Below are positions 44,982 to 54,405 of a DNA stretch of 64,000 bases, piece after piece. A program made the position numbers and the translations under genes. Each line of letters begins with the position of its first letter. Position 1 is the stretch's first letter. This stretch comes from [Flavobacterium] thermophilum (GTDB lineage Bacteria > Bacillota > Bacilli > Bacillales > Anoxybacillaceae), in contig UGGS01000001.1 of the NCBI GenBank assembly GCA_900450595.1, positions 1,054,001-1,118,000 on the forward strand. The letters are read 5' to 3'. The notes beneath the pieces were generated by a model. It was not told the origin of the DNA, did not search any database, and saw nothing but the letters and a program-made list of their open reading frames with translations.

Positions 44982-45617
44982 TCATTCACCTTGTTGGATC
45001 ATTTTTTTCATTTCAGCAGCTACAGCGCGTTTGTCTTCTTGGCCAGTAATACCGCCGCCTACGATGATAAGATCAGGTTTTGCTTTAATGACTTCAGGCA
45101 ATGTGTTTAATTTAATGCCGCCTGCGATCGCAGTTTTTGCGTTTTTCACGACACGTTTGATTGTGGCAAGGTCTTCAAGAGAGTTTTTGCCGACTGCTTG
45201 AAGATCATAACCTGTGTGTACGCAAATATAGTCGACTCCAAACCCATCTACTTCTTTCGCTCGTTCTTCTAAATTTTTAACCCCGATCATGTCCACCAAT
45301 ATTTTTTTGCCTTGTTTTTTAGCTTCTTCCACAGCACCTTTGATGGACAAATCTTCAGCAACTCCAAGTATCGTGATAATGTCGGCTCCGGCTTCGGACG
45401 CTTTCATGACTTCATATGCGGCGGCATCCATGATTTTTAAGTCTGCCAATACTTTTAAGTGAGGAAATTCTTGTTTGATTTCTTTTACAGCTCTAAGACC
45501 TTCATTAATGATAACTGGAGTGCCGATTTCTACAATATCCACATACTCCTCAACTTCTTTTACTAATTGTTTCGCTTCTGGAATGTTTACGAGATCCAAT
45601 GCTAATTGTAATTCCAT
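44982..45617 (-). CDS. hxlA: 3-hexulose-6-phosphate synthase
   Basis: 211 residues. OMPDC-family TIM barrel: MELQLALDLVNI, VEIGTPVIINEGL, LADLKIMDAAAYE (metal/phosphate site DxKxxD) and IAGGIKLNTLPEV. It condenses formaldehyde with ribulose-5-phosphate, the key fixation step of the RuMP pathway. ATG 45617 follows gagaggtgaagg; an upstream in-frame ATG at 45635 is less likely. Confidence 0.95.
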   Translation of the reverse strand: MELQLALDLVNIPEAKQLVKEVEEYVDIVEIGTPVIINEGLRAVKEIKQEFPHLKVLADLKIMDAAAYEVMKASEAGADIITILGVAEDLSIKGAVEEAKKQGKKILVDMIGVKNLEERAKEVDGFGVDYICVHTGYDLQAVGKNSLEDLATIKRVVKNAKTAIAGGIKLNTLPEVIKAKPDLIIVGGGITGQEDKRAVAAEMKKMIQQGE

Positions 45618-45697
45618 GAATCCTTCACCTCTCATAAAAATTTTGCAGGTTGCATAAGCAGTAGCATTTTTATGTGTTTATCTCTTACACACTGATG

Positions 45698-45750
45698 AGT
45701 ATACTATGTATGTTTTGCCTTTAAAAGTACGCACTTTATTTTTATATAGT
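45698..45750 (-). promoter_or_regulatory. hxlA promoter with HxlR-like box
   Basis: TATACT (45698-45703 inverted) with a box at 45725-45750 (aagtacgcactttatt...tagt in plus orientation). The box matches 22 of 26 bases with the one at the zwf operon. Confidence 0.75.
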
Positions 45751-45799
45751 ATCAAAAAATACACTATTGTTCATTATGTATACTATTTGGGAAAGAGGG

Positions 45800-46021
45800 G
45801 CTCTCCATTTCCAGACAAATTTTATTTTGAAATGGCCCAAAAATAAGAAAAGCAATATGCTATCCATTGCTTGTGGCATTAACTGAAGAACTGTTTCTTT
45901 GTCAAGCCATATGTAAAAAGGGCTATCTCATCTTTGTGAGACAGCCCTAAAACGCCGGATTTTATTTCCTGAGTTCGACAGTTTTGAGGCCATTTCAGGC
46001 AAATGAACATGGCCAAAATGC
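45800..46021. mobile_element. Possible insertion-sequence remnant
   Basis: Non-coding sequence with an agggctatctca / tgagacagccct hairpin (45919-45948), a form common at the ends of IS4/IS1182-type elements. It joins directly to the broken yhbD-like gene. No transposase remains. The hairpin may also serve as a terminator. Confidence 0.35.
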
Positions 46022-46102
46022 TGTGATATCGCGGTAAAGCTGGCCGTACGAAATGCCCGTCAGCTCAAGCAGTCCTTTTTTCGAGATCAATTCTTGTTCC
46101 AT
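46022..46102 (-). pseudogene. YhbD-family (DUF4004) N-terminal remnant
   Basis: ATG 46102 with gggggtg upstream, then MEQELISKKGLLELTGISYG and QLYR, the conserved start of YhbD-like MerR-type proteins. After 25 codons the expected WKRKxLIPEEWF segment is replaced by unrelated sequence. Confidence 0.65.
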
Positions 46103-46210
46103 GAGCCGCACACCCCCTTCCTTTTGTTAATTGCAGCATAACATTGTTACATTATAAAGAGAGGCGAAAACAACAGCGCCATACGCATGGCAAAAAACGA
46201 ACCAAAGCGG

Positions 46211-46240
46211 TTGACAACTTGTCAGCTGGCTCATTACAAT
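46211..46240 (+). promoter_or_regulatory. ade promoter
   Basis: TTGACA, 18-base spacer, TACAAT, about 57 bases before the start codon. No purine riboswitch is seen. Confidence 0.7.
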
Positions 46241-46297
46241 GAAACCAATTTCCGCCGATGATCAGGCGATGGACATGAGGAAAGGAGAGTCAGCAGC

Positions 46298-48031
46298 ATG
46301 AATTCGATCTTACAAAAACAGCTAGCCACCGCAGCGAAACAAACCGAAGCGGATCTCGTTGTCAAAAACGGGAAAATCGTCAACGTGTTTACGCGCGAAA
46401 TCATCGAAGGGGATCTCGCCATTGCGGAAGGGATGATCGTCGGCATCGGCCGCTATGAGGGAAGGAAAACGATCGATGCCGAAGGGCGTTATATATGCCC
46501 GGGGCTGATTGACGGACACGTGCATATCGAATCGTCGATGGTGCCCCCGAGCGAATTCGCCCGCGTCGTTCTCCCGCATGGCGTGACGACCGTCATTGCC
46601 GATCCGCACGAAATCGCCAATGTCGCTGGCGTCCGCGGCATACAATTTATGCTCGACGATGCGAAACGGACGCCGCTCGATGTGTATATGATGCTGCCGT
46701 CGTGCGTGCCCGCCACTTCGTTCGAACATGCCGGAGCCTCCTTATCCGCTGCGGAACTGGCGCCGTTTTTCAACGATGAACGCGTTCTCGGATTGGCGGA
46801 AGTGATGGACTATCCATCATTACGGGAACAACACTCGTCGATGCTCGACAAACTGGCGCTCGCGGCAAACGCCAACCGCCTGATCGACGGCCATTTGGCG
46901 GGGCTTGACGCTGATGCCGTCAACGTCTACCGAAGCGCCCGCATCCATACGGACCATGAATGCGTCACTCCCGACGAAGCGCTGGAACGCGTTCGCCGCG
47001 GCATGTACGTGCTCATTCGCCAAGGCTCGGTCGCCAAAGACCTCAAAAAACTTCTCCCCGCCATCCATGAGCACAACGCGCGCCGCTTTCTCTTTTGCAC
47101 GGATGACAAACATCTTGATGACTTATGGTTTGAAGGCAGCGTCGATCATAACGTGCGGCTCGCCATTCGCGCCGGCCTCGACCCGCTTCTGGCCATCCAA
47201 ATGGCCACGCTGAACGCCGCAGAGTGCTACCGTTTGCCGACAAAAGGCGCTGTCGCTCCAGGATATGACGCCGACTTTTTGTTCGTTGACGATTTGGAAA
47301 CATTGAACATCACCCACGTCTTCAAAGCGGGAAGACTGGTGGCCCAACATGGACAGGCGGTGTTTCCAGCCGAACGATCGGCAGAAAGCCTTGAACAGCC
47401 ATTGCTTCACTCCATCCGTTGCCAAGCAGTGGACGAAACCGATCTTCGCATCCCGATGAAAAGAGGAACGAAAGCCCATGTCATCGAGATCATCCCGAAC
47501 CATTTGCATACGAACCACCTCATCACGGACGTTGATGTCCAGGAAGGGGCTTTCTGCCCGTCGATCGAGCGGGATTTGCTGAAGCTTGTTGTCGTCGAAC
47601 GCCATCGCGGCCTCGGCATCGGCCTTGGCATCGTCCGCGGCTTCGGATTCAAGGCAGGCGCCATCGCTTCTTCGATCGCGCACGACTCACACCATATCAT
47701 CGCCGCCGGAACAAACGATCGCGACCTCACCGCCGCCATCGAACAGCTCCGCCAGCAGCACGGCGGCTTGGCGGTCATCAAAGACGGAGCGGTGCTTGCC
47801 AGCCTGCCGCTTGAGATCGGCGGTCTAATGACAAGAAAAGACTATACCGAGGTGCTAAGCGGATTGAAGCAGATTGACAAAGCCCTTAAAGCCATCGGCG
47901 CCAATGGCTCGTTCAACCCATTCATCACATTGTCCTTCCTCGCCTTGCCGGTCATCCCAGAGCTCAAGCTGACCGACCAAGGATTATTTGATGTAAATAA
48001 ATGGGAATTTATTCCTGTTGAAGCGGTGTAA
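46298..48031 (+). CDS. ade: Adenine deaminase
   Basis: 577 residues, standard length for the amidohydrolase-type enzyme. It deaminates adenine to hypoxanthine. Metal site motif GLIDGHVHIESSMV, then VIADPHEIANVAG, IDGHLAGL, FCTDDKHLDDL and the C-terminal IVRGFGFKAGAIASSIAHDSH. Start has aaaggag. Monocistronic, with promoter and terminator. Confidence 0.95.
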   Translation: MNSILQKQLATAAKQTEADLVVKNGKIVNVFTREIIEGDLAIAEGMIVGIGRYEGRKTIDAEGRYICPGLIDGHVHIESSMVPPSEFARVVLPHGVTTVIADPHEIANVAGVRGIQFMLDDAKRTPLDVYMMLPSCVPATSFEHAGASLSAAELAPFFNDERVLGLAEVMDYPSLREQHSSMLDKLALAANANRLIDGHLAGLDADAVNVYRSARIHTDHECVTPDEALERVRRGMYVLIRQGSVAKDLKKLLPAIHEHNARRFLFCTDDKHLDDLWFEGSVDHNVRLAIRAGLDPLLAIQMATLNAAECYRLPTKGAVAPGYDADFLFVDDLETLNITHVFKAGRLVAQHGQAVFPAERSAESLEQPLLHSIRCQAVDETDLRIPMKRGTKAHVIEIIPNHLHTNHLITDVDVQEGAFCPSIERDLLKLVVVERHRGLGIGLGIVRGFGFKAGAIASSIAHDSHHIIAAGTNDRDLTAAIEQLRQQHGGLAVIKDGAVLASLPLEIGGLMTRKDYTEVLSGLKQIDKALKAIGANGSFNPFITLSFLALPVIPELKLTDQGLFDVNKWEFIPVEAV

Positions 48032-48135
48032 CCCCTCCCGATTGAGGCTGGCGTTTCAAAGCAAGAGGATTACGGGAGCACCGCCTTACAGCAGGGCGCT
48101 CATTCACAACTAAGGTCAACCGCGAAGCAAATCAG

Positions 48136-48176
48136 TCCCTTCATCCCCCATTGATTGCGGGGATGAAGGGATTTTC
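48136..48176 (+). terminator. Terminator of ade
   Basis: 13-bp stem cccttcatccccc / cggggatgaaggg followed by attttctt. Confidence 0.8.
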
Positions 48177-48294
48177 TTCACTCCGCCCTTTTTCCTCGAT
48201 TTTCACAGCGCCATGTGCGGCATTGGCATAAGCACGTTCCCGCATGATGCATATAGTGAAACAGCAACATGGCCGAAAGGAAGGTGCAAGGAAA

Positions 48295-49397
48295 TTGATC
48301 ACCATCAGTCTTTGCATGATCGTCAAAAATGAAGAAGACGTCCTTGCCCGCTGTTTGGACAGCGTCCAACATCTCGTAGACGAAATCGTGATTGTGGATA
48401 CAGGATCAACGGATCGCACGAAAGAAATCGCCCGCTCCTACACCGCACGAGTCATCGACTTTCCTTGGAGCGATGATTTCTCGGCGGCGCGAAACTTCTC
48501 CTTTTCCCACGCCACCATGGACTATATTTTTTGGCTGGACGCAGACGACATCTTGCCGGCAGAAGAGCAGACCAAATTCCTCACATTGAAGCGCACCCTT
48601 TCTTCTGACATCGACTCCGTCACCATGATTTACAGCCTTGCCCAAGATGAATATGGAAAGACGATCTCGAGCGTCCGCCGAAATCGTCTCGTCAAACGAT
48701 CCAGCGGCTTCCGATGGCATGGGATGGTTCATGAATATCTAGAAGTATGGGGAACGATTCTCAACAGCGATATTACCATTATTCATCAACCGAACCGCTG
48801 CGCTTCAGATCGAAATTTGCAAATTTATGAAAGGCAGTTGGCACAAGGAGCAGAATTTTCGCCAAGAGATCTCTTTTACTTCGCCAACGAACTGTTCGAC
48901 CATCAACAATACGAGCGGGCCATTCAGTATTATGAACAGTTTTTGCAGACAAAAAAGGGTGGGTGGAAGATTGCATCGCCGCCTGCGGAAAGTTGGCAGA
49001 CTGTTTTTACGCACTTGGTGATGAAGAACAGGCATTGCGATATGCGCTCCGATCGTTCGAATACGATACCCCTCGGGCTGAATGCTGCTGCCGGCTGGGC
49101 TATTACTTCCTTCAGCGCAAGCAATATCGTCTTGCCGCCTTTTGGTACCATTTAGCCACTCAACTCACAATGCCTTCCGACAGCTGGGGATTTGTTCATC
49201 ATGCTTGCTGGACTTGGCTTCCCCACTTGCAGCTTTGTGTATGTTACTTTTACATGGGCGAGTACGAGTTAGCATACCAACATAACGAAAAAGCCAAACA
49301 ATACGTTCCTCATCATCCCGCGGTTTTGCACAACGAATGTTTGCTGCAATCCATTCTCGCCGCCGAAAGCACGTTCCACCAAACCGATGAATCGTGA
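48295..49397 (+). pseudogene. Family 2 glycosyltransferase with TPR tail, one frameshift
   Basis: TTG 48295 follows ggaaggtg. First frame: ITISLCMIVKNEEDVLARCL, VDTGSTDRTKEIA, FWLDADDILPAE (DxD), then a TPR-like helical part up to QTKKGG. Near 48955-48962 the frame shifts by one base and continues as EDCIAACGKLADCFYALGDE through another TPR region to 49397. Such SunS-like or spore-coat glycosyltransferases modify neighbouring collagen-like proteins. If the shift is real, the catalytic domain is kept but the tail is lost; a sequencing error is possible. Confidence 0.75.
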
Positions 49398-49416
49398 TGA
49401 AGGGAGGTTATGCCGC

Positions 49417-50115
49417 TTGTCTGACCGACGTCCTATTCGAGTAAAATGTCTTTCCCCTTTATGCGGAACATGGCCGCCGATTGTAAAAATCTATACCGGA
49501 CCAACAGGACCCACGGGACCCACAGGGCCTACAGGACCGACTGGACCTCAAGGACCCACGGGACCCATCGGACCTCAAGGACCCACAGGGCCGACGGGAC
49601 CGGCTGGAGCAGGAGCCATCATTCCATTCGCTTCAGGAACAACGGTTGTCTTGACCGCCACTATAGCCGGGTTGGCCGACACCACAAGTTTGATCGGATT
49701 TGGAAACGCTGCTTCAAGCATCAGTTTAGTGGGAGGAACGATAAACCTTGGCGGCACATCGAATTTTTCCTTTACCATCCCGCGTTCAGGAATCATTACT
49801 GCTGTCGCAGCCAATTTTTCCGCTACAACAGGCACAGCGCTTTTAGGAACAGCTACGATCCGCGCTCAATTGTATATCGCCACTTCTCCATCCAGCAACG
49901 TATTTTCGCCTATTCCAGGCACGCTCATTACATTAACGCCATCAATCACCTTTCCCATCTCCCTAGCCCAAAACGCCAGCGGCATCATCACAGGATTAAA
50001 CGTGCCTGTCAATACTGGCGACCGGCTGCTCATGGCGTTTTTCATCACCACTTCCGGCCTTTCAATCGCCGCTTCCGTCACGGGATATGCGAGCGCAGGA
50101 GTGGCGATTAGTTAG
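49417..50115 (+). CDS. Collagen-like exosporium protein with BclB-type C-terminal domain
   Basis: 232 residues from a TTG with gggagg upstream; an ATG at 49387 is the alternative but overlaps the glycosyltransferase. After a short N-terminal part comes a run of about 13 Gly-X-Thr/Pro triplets ([10 protein letters not shown] pattern, 49497-49605), then a beta-rich domain starting [15 protein letters not shown], as in BclB-like exosporium glycoproteins. The collagen threonines are likely glycosylation sites for the enzyme encoded just upstream. Expected on the spore surface. Confidence 0.85.
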   Translation: MSDRRPIRVKCLSPLCGTWPPIVKIYTGPTGPTGPTGPTGPTGPQGPTGPIGPQGPTGPTGPAGAGAIIPFASGTTVVLTATIAGLADTTSLIGFGNAASSISLVGGTINLGGTSNFSFTIPRSGIITAVAANFSATTGTALLGTATIRAQLYIATSPSSNVFSPIPGTLITLTPSITFPISLAQNASGIITGLNVPVNTGDRLLMAFFITTSGLSIAASVTGYASAGVAIS

Positions 50116-50161
50116 CGCCTCACTGTGATACCAAGGCTGCGGCTCATTGAAGCGCTCAACT

Positions 50162-50187
50162 AAGGCCGCTGCAAACAAGCGGCCTTA
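50162..50187 (+). terminator. Terminator of the collagen-like gene
   Basis: Stem aaggccgc / gcggcctt with an 8-base loop, followed by ataat. Confidence 0.7.
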
Positions 50188-50204
50188 TAATCCCTCTCCG
50201 TTCA

Positions 50205-50345
50205 GTTGAACGCTCTCCCGCCCGCATTTCGAGGTGGGAGATTCTTGGGAACACCCGCCCCGCGGCAGGATGTCCGCCAAGCCATCCCCGTGCGTCCCAC
50301 GGTTCAGCCGCCCTACAACGACAACAGTCGAAGCCCTTCATTTAG
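50205..50345 (-). ncRNA. Putative TnpB guide RNA (omega/reRNA) region
   Basis: By analogy with characterised TnpB systems the guide RNA overlaps the 3' end of tnpB and the right end of the element. The GC-rich structured segment after the tnpB stop fits. The guide would be read from flanking DNA left of about 50205. No direct sequence proof. Confidence 0.5.
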
Positions 50346-51425
50346 AATATTCCGGGCAGCGTTATGGTCCCGGTCATGTTCGGCTCCGCAGGCGGGGCAC
50401 ACCCACTCGCGAATGCCAAGCGATTTCACCTCGACGTGCCGATGCCCGCAGCACGAGCACAATTGACTCGAGGGAAACGTGCTCGCAACACGAACCACCG
50501 TCCGCCCGTACCATGTCGCTTTATACTCGAGCATGCGAAGAAAACTCCCCCACGCGGAATCGGAAATGGATTTAGCCAGCTTGCGATTCTTTTGCATGTT
50601 CCTAACACGCAAGTCCTCCACGCACACCACTTGGTTTTCGCGGATGAGGCGGGTGGACAGTTTGTGCAGGAAATCGTTCCGGCAGTTGGCGATTTTTTCA
50701 TGAAGCTTGGCCACTTTCAAACGGGCTTTCTCCCAGTTCGAACCGCCTGGCTTTCGACGAGCCATCACCCGCTGCCAGTAGGCGAGCTTTTCTTCATACC
50801 TGCGCCAATACCGGGGGTGTTCGATCGTTTCGCCTGTGGAAAGCACTACGATCTGTTTCAACCCCAAATCGACGCCCACTTTCTTGTCGGTTTGGGGCAA
50901 TGGGGGAATATCCGTTTCCACGAGAATGGAGACGAAATACTTCCCCGCTCGATTTCGACGAATCGTGGCGGAGAGAATGCGGCCTTCCACCTCGCGGCTT
51001 TTGGCGAACTTCACCCATCCGAGCTTGGGAAGTTTCAACCGATGGCCGTCCACTTCGATCGTAGGGCGTCCGTTCTTTGGGTAGTTGCACTGGGCGGTGT
51101 ACGATTGGTTCGGGTGTTTTTTGCTTTTGAAGCGGGGAGCGTTCGCCGTTCCCTCGAAGAACCGGTCAAACGCCTCGGCCAACTGCTGCAGTGCGTTTTG
51201 CAAGGCGGTTGAATCAGGGGTTTTCAGCCATGGAAGGGTTTTCTTCAAAGCTGTCAATCGTTTGGAACACTCGTTGTAGCCGAGTCCTTTTCCCGTGGTT
51301 TCATACGTCTCCTTCCACTCGGCCAAAAAGTGATTGTACACAAATCGGCAGCACCCAATCGTCTCGTTGAGGAGTTTTGCCTGTGTTCGGGTGGGATACA
51401 GCCGAAAGCGATAGGCTTTGTGCAT
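50313..51425 (-). CDS. tnpB: TnpB RNA-guided endonuclease, zinc-ribbon type
   Basis: 370 residues, typical length. N-terminal [20 protein letters not shown], RuvC motifs [14 protein letters not shown] (Asp), [12 protein letters not shown] (Glu) and [12 protein letters not shown] (Asp), and a four-Cys zinc ribbon (CSCCGHR ... CPACGAEH). Complete catalytic set, so probably active. Confidence 0.9.
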   Translation of the reverse strand: MHKAYRFRLYPTRTQAKLLNETIGCCRFVYNHFLAEWKETYETTGKGLGYNECSKRLTALKKTLPWLKTPDSTALQNALQQLAEAFDRFFEGTANAPRFKSKKHPNQSYTAQCNYPKNGRPTIEVDGHRLKLPKLGWVKFAKSREVEGRILSATIRRNRAGKYFVSILVETDIPPLPQTDKKVGVDLGLKQIVVLSTGETIEHPRYWRRYEEKLAYWQRVMARRKPGGSNWEKARLKVAKLHEKIANCRNDFLHKLSTRLIRENQVVCVEDLRVRNMQKNRKLAKSISDSAWGSFLRMLEYKATWYGRTVVRVASTFPSSQLCSCCGHRHVEVKSLGIREWVCPACGAEHDRDHNAARNILNEGLRLLSL

Positions 51426-51586
51426 AGCCCTCCCTCCTCAAAAAGAACGTTTGTTCTATTTACATCCATTGTATACTTTTTGCCCATTGGGGGCAATAGG
51501 GAGATTCGCAAAGGAAGCCCGGATTCATCCCGACTTACATTTACGGGTAAAAGCGAGATTTTCTCGGCGGAAGATGATCACAAATA

Positions 51587-51632
51587 AGCAGGCGGCTTCA
51601 CGCGAACACCGTCGTGAACAACCGCCTGCTTT
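51587..51632 (-). terminator. Hairpin after trpB
   Basis: 10-bp stem aagcaggcgg / ccgcctgctt lies directly after the trpB stop on the minus strand; the T run is weak. Confidence 0.6.
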
Positions 51633-51634
51633 CT

Positions 51635-52390
51635 TCACGATTGCAACATGGAAAACACTTGCTCAACATCCTTATCCCCGCGCCCCGACAAATTCACAAT
51701 GATGATTTGGTCTTTGCTTAACGTCGGCGCAAGCTTGATAGCGTACGCCACCGCATGGGCGCTCTCGAGAGCTGGGATGATTCCTTCTGTTTTAGACAGC
51801 AGTTGAAACGCCTCAAGCACTTCTTCGTTCGTGACCGTATAATACTCAGCCCGCCCGGACACTTTCAAGTAGCTATGTTCCGGACCAATGCCCGGGTAAT
51901 CAAGCCCGGCGGCAATCGAGTATGTCGGCTGCGGGTTTCCATTTTCATCAAGGAGCACCAAACACTTGAATCCATGCAACACGGCCGGAACGCCCTTCGT
52001 TAGCGTCGCTGCCTTCTCCGGCTCGACACCGATGAGCCGCACGCTCGGTTCATCCAAGTAGTGGGCGAACGCCCCGATGGCGTTGCTTCCCCCGCCGACG
52101 CAGGCCACTACCGCATCCGGAAGACGTCCTTCCTTCTCTACAATCTGCCGCTTGCTCTCTTCGCTAATAACCGACTGAAAATGTTTCACCATCGACGGGT
52201 ACGGATGCGGACCAACCGCCGAACCAAGCAAGTAAAATGTAGTCTTATAGTTTTGCACAAGATCGTTCAGCGCCTCGTCCACGGCATCCTTCAATCGTCC
52301 TTGACCTTTCGAGACCGACACGACTTTCGCCCCTAACAGCTCCATGCGGAACACATTGAGCGCCTGGCGCTTCGTATCTTCTTCTCCCAT
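51635..52390 (-). pseudogene. trpB: Tryptophan synthase beta chain, 5'-truncated
   Basis: The C-terminal about 250 residues of TrpB are intact: [30 protein letters not shown] (PLP phosphate site), [13 protein letters not shown] and [14 protein letters not shown]. The N-terminal third with the PLP lysine (HKxN) is missing; the frame begins at the IS605 copy C border. Neither trpA nor trpEDCF flank it. Not functional as tryptophan synthase. Confidence 0.9.
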
Positions 52391-53027
52391 GTGAACTACC
52401 CCCACTTAATTTTCTAGCGAAAATTTGAAGTGGGGGCTTCCAAAGAAGTTTGACTGCTTCAAGCAATCCTTATTCTTTGAGGCGTGTCCACTTCGCCGCT
52501 AGAGCATAAGACACTCAGGTCTACAGCTTTACTTTTCTTTAAGATGTTTAATGCGCCATTGACATCAGCATTAATTAGTTTGCCAGACTTTGTTCGATAC
52601 AAGCCGCGCTTAATACGTTTGCCGCTGAACTTATATTCTTTTGGATTGTCGGCATTATATTCAGGAATCTCATCGCCGTCAAAAAAGTTTAACAGCTTAT
52701 AGTTTTCGTTAGTTTTTGCAAGATGATAGTTTTTCTCATAATTAAGAAATTCCTTGTGTTCAAAATAGTATTGTCTGACATTGTACAATCCGACGTTGTA
52801 CATGTTCTTGGCAATATGGCACAGTTCTCGAAGAGTCAAGTATCTTCTTTGGTCAAACCATTTAGCTGTTGTTTGATACAAAAATACATTTTTTCACCTC
52901 CCATATAACTATATTATACTATATTTTACTGAATCTATCCTATTTTCAGCAAAATATAGTTAAGGCGATTCATCTCCCACTTACTCCGCTTCGCTTCGTT
53001 GAAGTGGGAGTCTTCTCGCCTAATTAA
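52391..53027 (-). mobile_element. IS605-family deletion derivative, copy C
   Basis: Both ends match copy B, but the internal part of tnpB from KLLN to FFDGDE (about 820 bases) is deleted. A further single-base loss near the 5' end shifts the frame. The 3' coding segment that would contain the guide-RNA scaffold is kept, as are both end hairpins, so it resembles a non-autonomous element. It truncates trpB on one side and the YcsI-family gene on the other. Its left end is split by an IS4-type insertion. Confidence 0.9.
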
Positions 53028-54398
53028 CTGTAGATGAGCAAATTCACTGACATAAATTGACAACTAAACAAAAAAGGAGACATGAACCGGACTCCTTGGG
53101 TAAAATAGATGTGTTCAAAACCCATTCACACAAGGAGGTTCATGTCTCATGAATAGATTAGCACATCACCAAGGAATCCACAAGTTTTTCTTCACGCTGG
53201 GGTTGACGCTGCAGCTTTCCAAACCGGTCATCAAGCATCTCATTCATATTGTCGATGCCTTGACCACCAAGGGATTCTCGGGAACATTGACTGATATTCA
53301 TTACTGGAGCTTTCATCCGAATCATCGAACGACGCTCAGTCACTTTTTCACGAAAAGCCCTTGGAACGAGGAAAGGCTGCTTGGGAAGCTTCAAGAGTGG
53401 ATCCTTTCCCAGGTCGAACGACTGGCCAAACGGAAGAATCAACCCCTTTTTGTTTCGATTGATGATACGATTTGCCAAAAAACAAAGCCTTCGTCACGGG
53501 CTGTGCACGCCATTCAAGGGTGCGACTGGCACTACTCGCATAAAGATCATCAATCGGTCTGGGGGCATTCGCTCGTTTGGCTGATGGTGCACACCTTCAC
53601 GCAGGCGTTCCCATTTGCGTTCCGCCTGTATGACAAGAAAGCGGGAAAAAGCAAGATCGACCTGGCGATCGAGATGCTTTCCTCGCTCAAGGTGAAGCGG
53701 GCTCAGCCGGTGTATGTGCTCATGGATTCGTGGTATCCGTCCAAAAAGCTCATCGAAGCCTGTCTGAAACAGGGATTCCATGTCATCGCGATGCTCAAGA
53801 CGAACCGGATTCTCTACCCGAAAGGCATCGCCATCCAAGCCAAGCAGTTTGCCCGCTATATCGAGTCCAAAGACACCCGCCTCGTCACGGTGGGGCAGGA
53901 GCGTTATCGCGTGTATCGCTATGAGGGGGCCATCCATGGCCTCGATGACGCGGTGGTGCTGCTGGCTTGGAAGGCGGATCAGCCGATGGCGCCGGAACAT
54001 CTTCATTGCATCTTGAGCACCGACCGGGAACTCGGGGACGAAGACATCTTGCGTTACTACGCCCAGCGCTGGACGATCGAGTGCTTTTTCCGGCAGGCGA
54101 AAGATCAACTGAAGCTGGATGGATACCGCGTTCGCCACATTCGGGCGGTGAAACGGTATTGGGCGGTGGTGCTGTTGGCCTGCGTGTACAGCATCGCCGA
54201 ATCCCGACAAAACCTCTCCACCGGGCTGGAGCTTCTTCGGTCGCGGAAAGACCACAGCGTCGTCGAGTTCATTTATGACGCTGCAAAGCAAGAGATTCCC
54301 ATTGATGTGATCAAAAAACAGCTCCGTATCGCGTAAGGGGTACCCTGTTTGTCTCTCTAACCATGGAAATTATTGTAATGAAAAATGCTCATCTACAG
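53028..54398 (+). mobile_element. IS4-type insertion sequence inside IS605 copy C
   Basis: 1371 bp with 13-bp perfect terminal inverted repeats (ctgtagatgagca / tgctcatctacag) and a 7-bp target duplication taattaa (53021-53027 and 54399-54405), which lies in the end of the IS605 element. Confidence 0.9.
53149..54336 (+). CDS. IS4-type DDE transposase
   Basis: 395 residues. DDE residues: SIDDTICQ (first Asp), VLMDSWYPS (second Asp) and the Glu within YAQRWTIECFFRQAK, which fits the IS4 Y-(2)-R-(3)-E-(6)-K signature exactly. ATG with aaggaggttc upstream. Appears intact. Confidence 0.9.
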   Translation: MNRLAHHQGIHKFFFTLGLTLQLSKPVIKHLIHIVDALTTKGFSGTLTDIHYWSFHPNHRTTLSHFFTKSPWNEERLLGKLQEWILSQVERLAKRKNQPLFVSIDDTICQKTKPSSRAVHAIQGCDWHYSHKDHQSVWGHSLVWLMVHTFTQAFPFAFRLYDKKAGKSKIDLAIEMLSSLKVKRAQPVYVLMDSWYPSKKLIEACLKQGFHVIAMLKTNRILYPKGIAIQAKQFARYIESKDTRLVTVGQERYRVYRYEGAIHGLDDAVVLLAWKADQPMAPEHLHCILSTDRELGDEDILRYYAQRWTIECFFRQAKDQLKLDGYRVRHIRAVKRYWAVVLLACVYSIAESRQNLSTGLELLRSRKDHSVVEFIYDAAKQEIPIDVIKKQLRIA

Positions 54399-54405
54399 TA
54401 ATTAA

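Larger units (their letters stand above)
50200..51480 (-). mobile_element. IS200/IS605-family tnpB-only element (IS1341 type), second lineage
   Basis: It contains one tnpB and no tnpA. The right end on the minus strand has the hairpin ctcccacc / gggcgggag and ends about cgttcaac near 50205. The left border is uncertain, near 51430-51480. It differs from copies A-C: it has a zinc ribbon TnpB and high GC. Confidence 0.7.

Noticed and set aside
46103..46297. Purine riboswitch upstream of ade
   Set aside because: No conserved purine-aptamer core is visible; a plain TTGACA/TACAAT promoter explains the region.
49497..49610. Short repeats in the collagen-like gene as a possible repeat array
   Set aside because: They encode Gly-X-Y triplets in one frame of a real protein.
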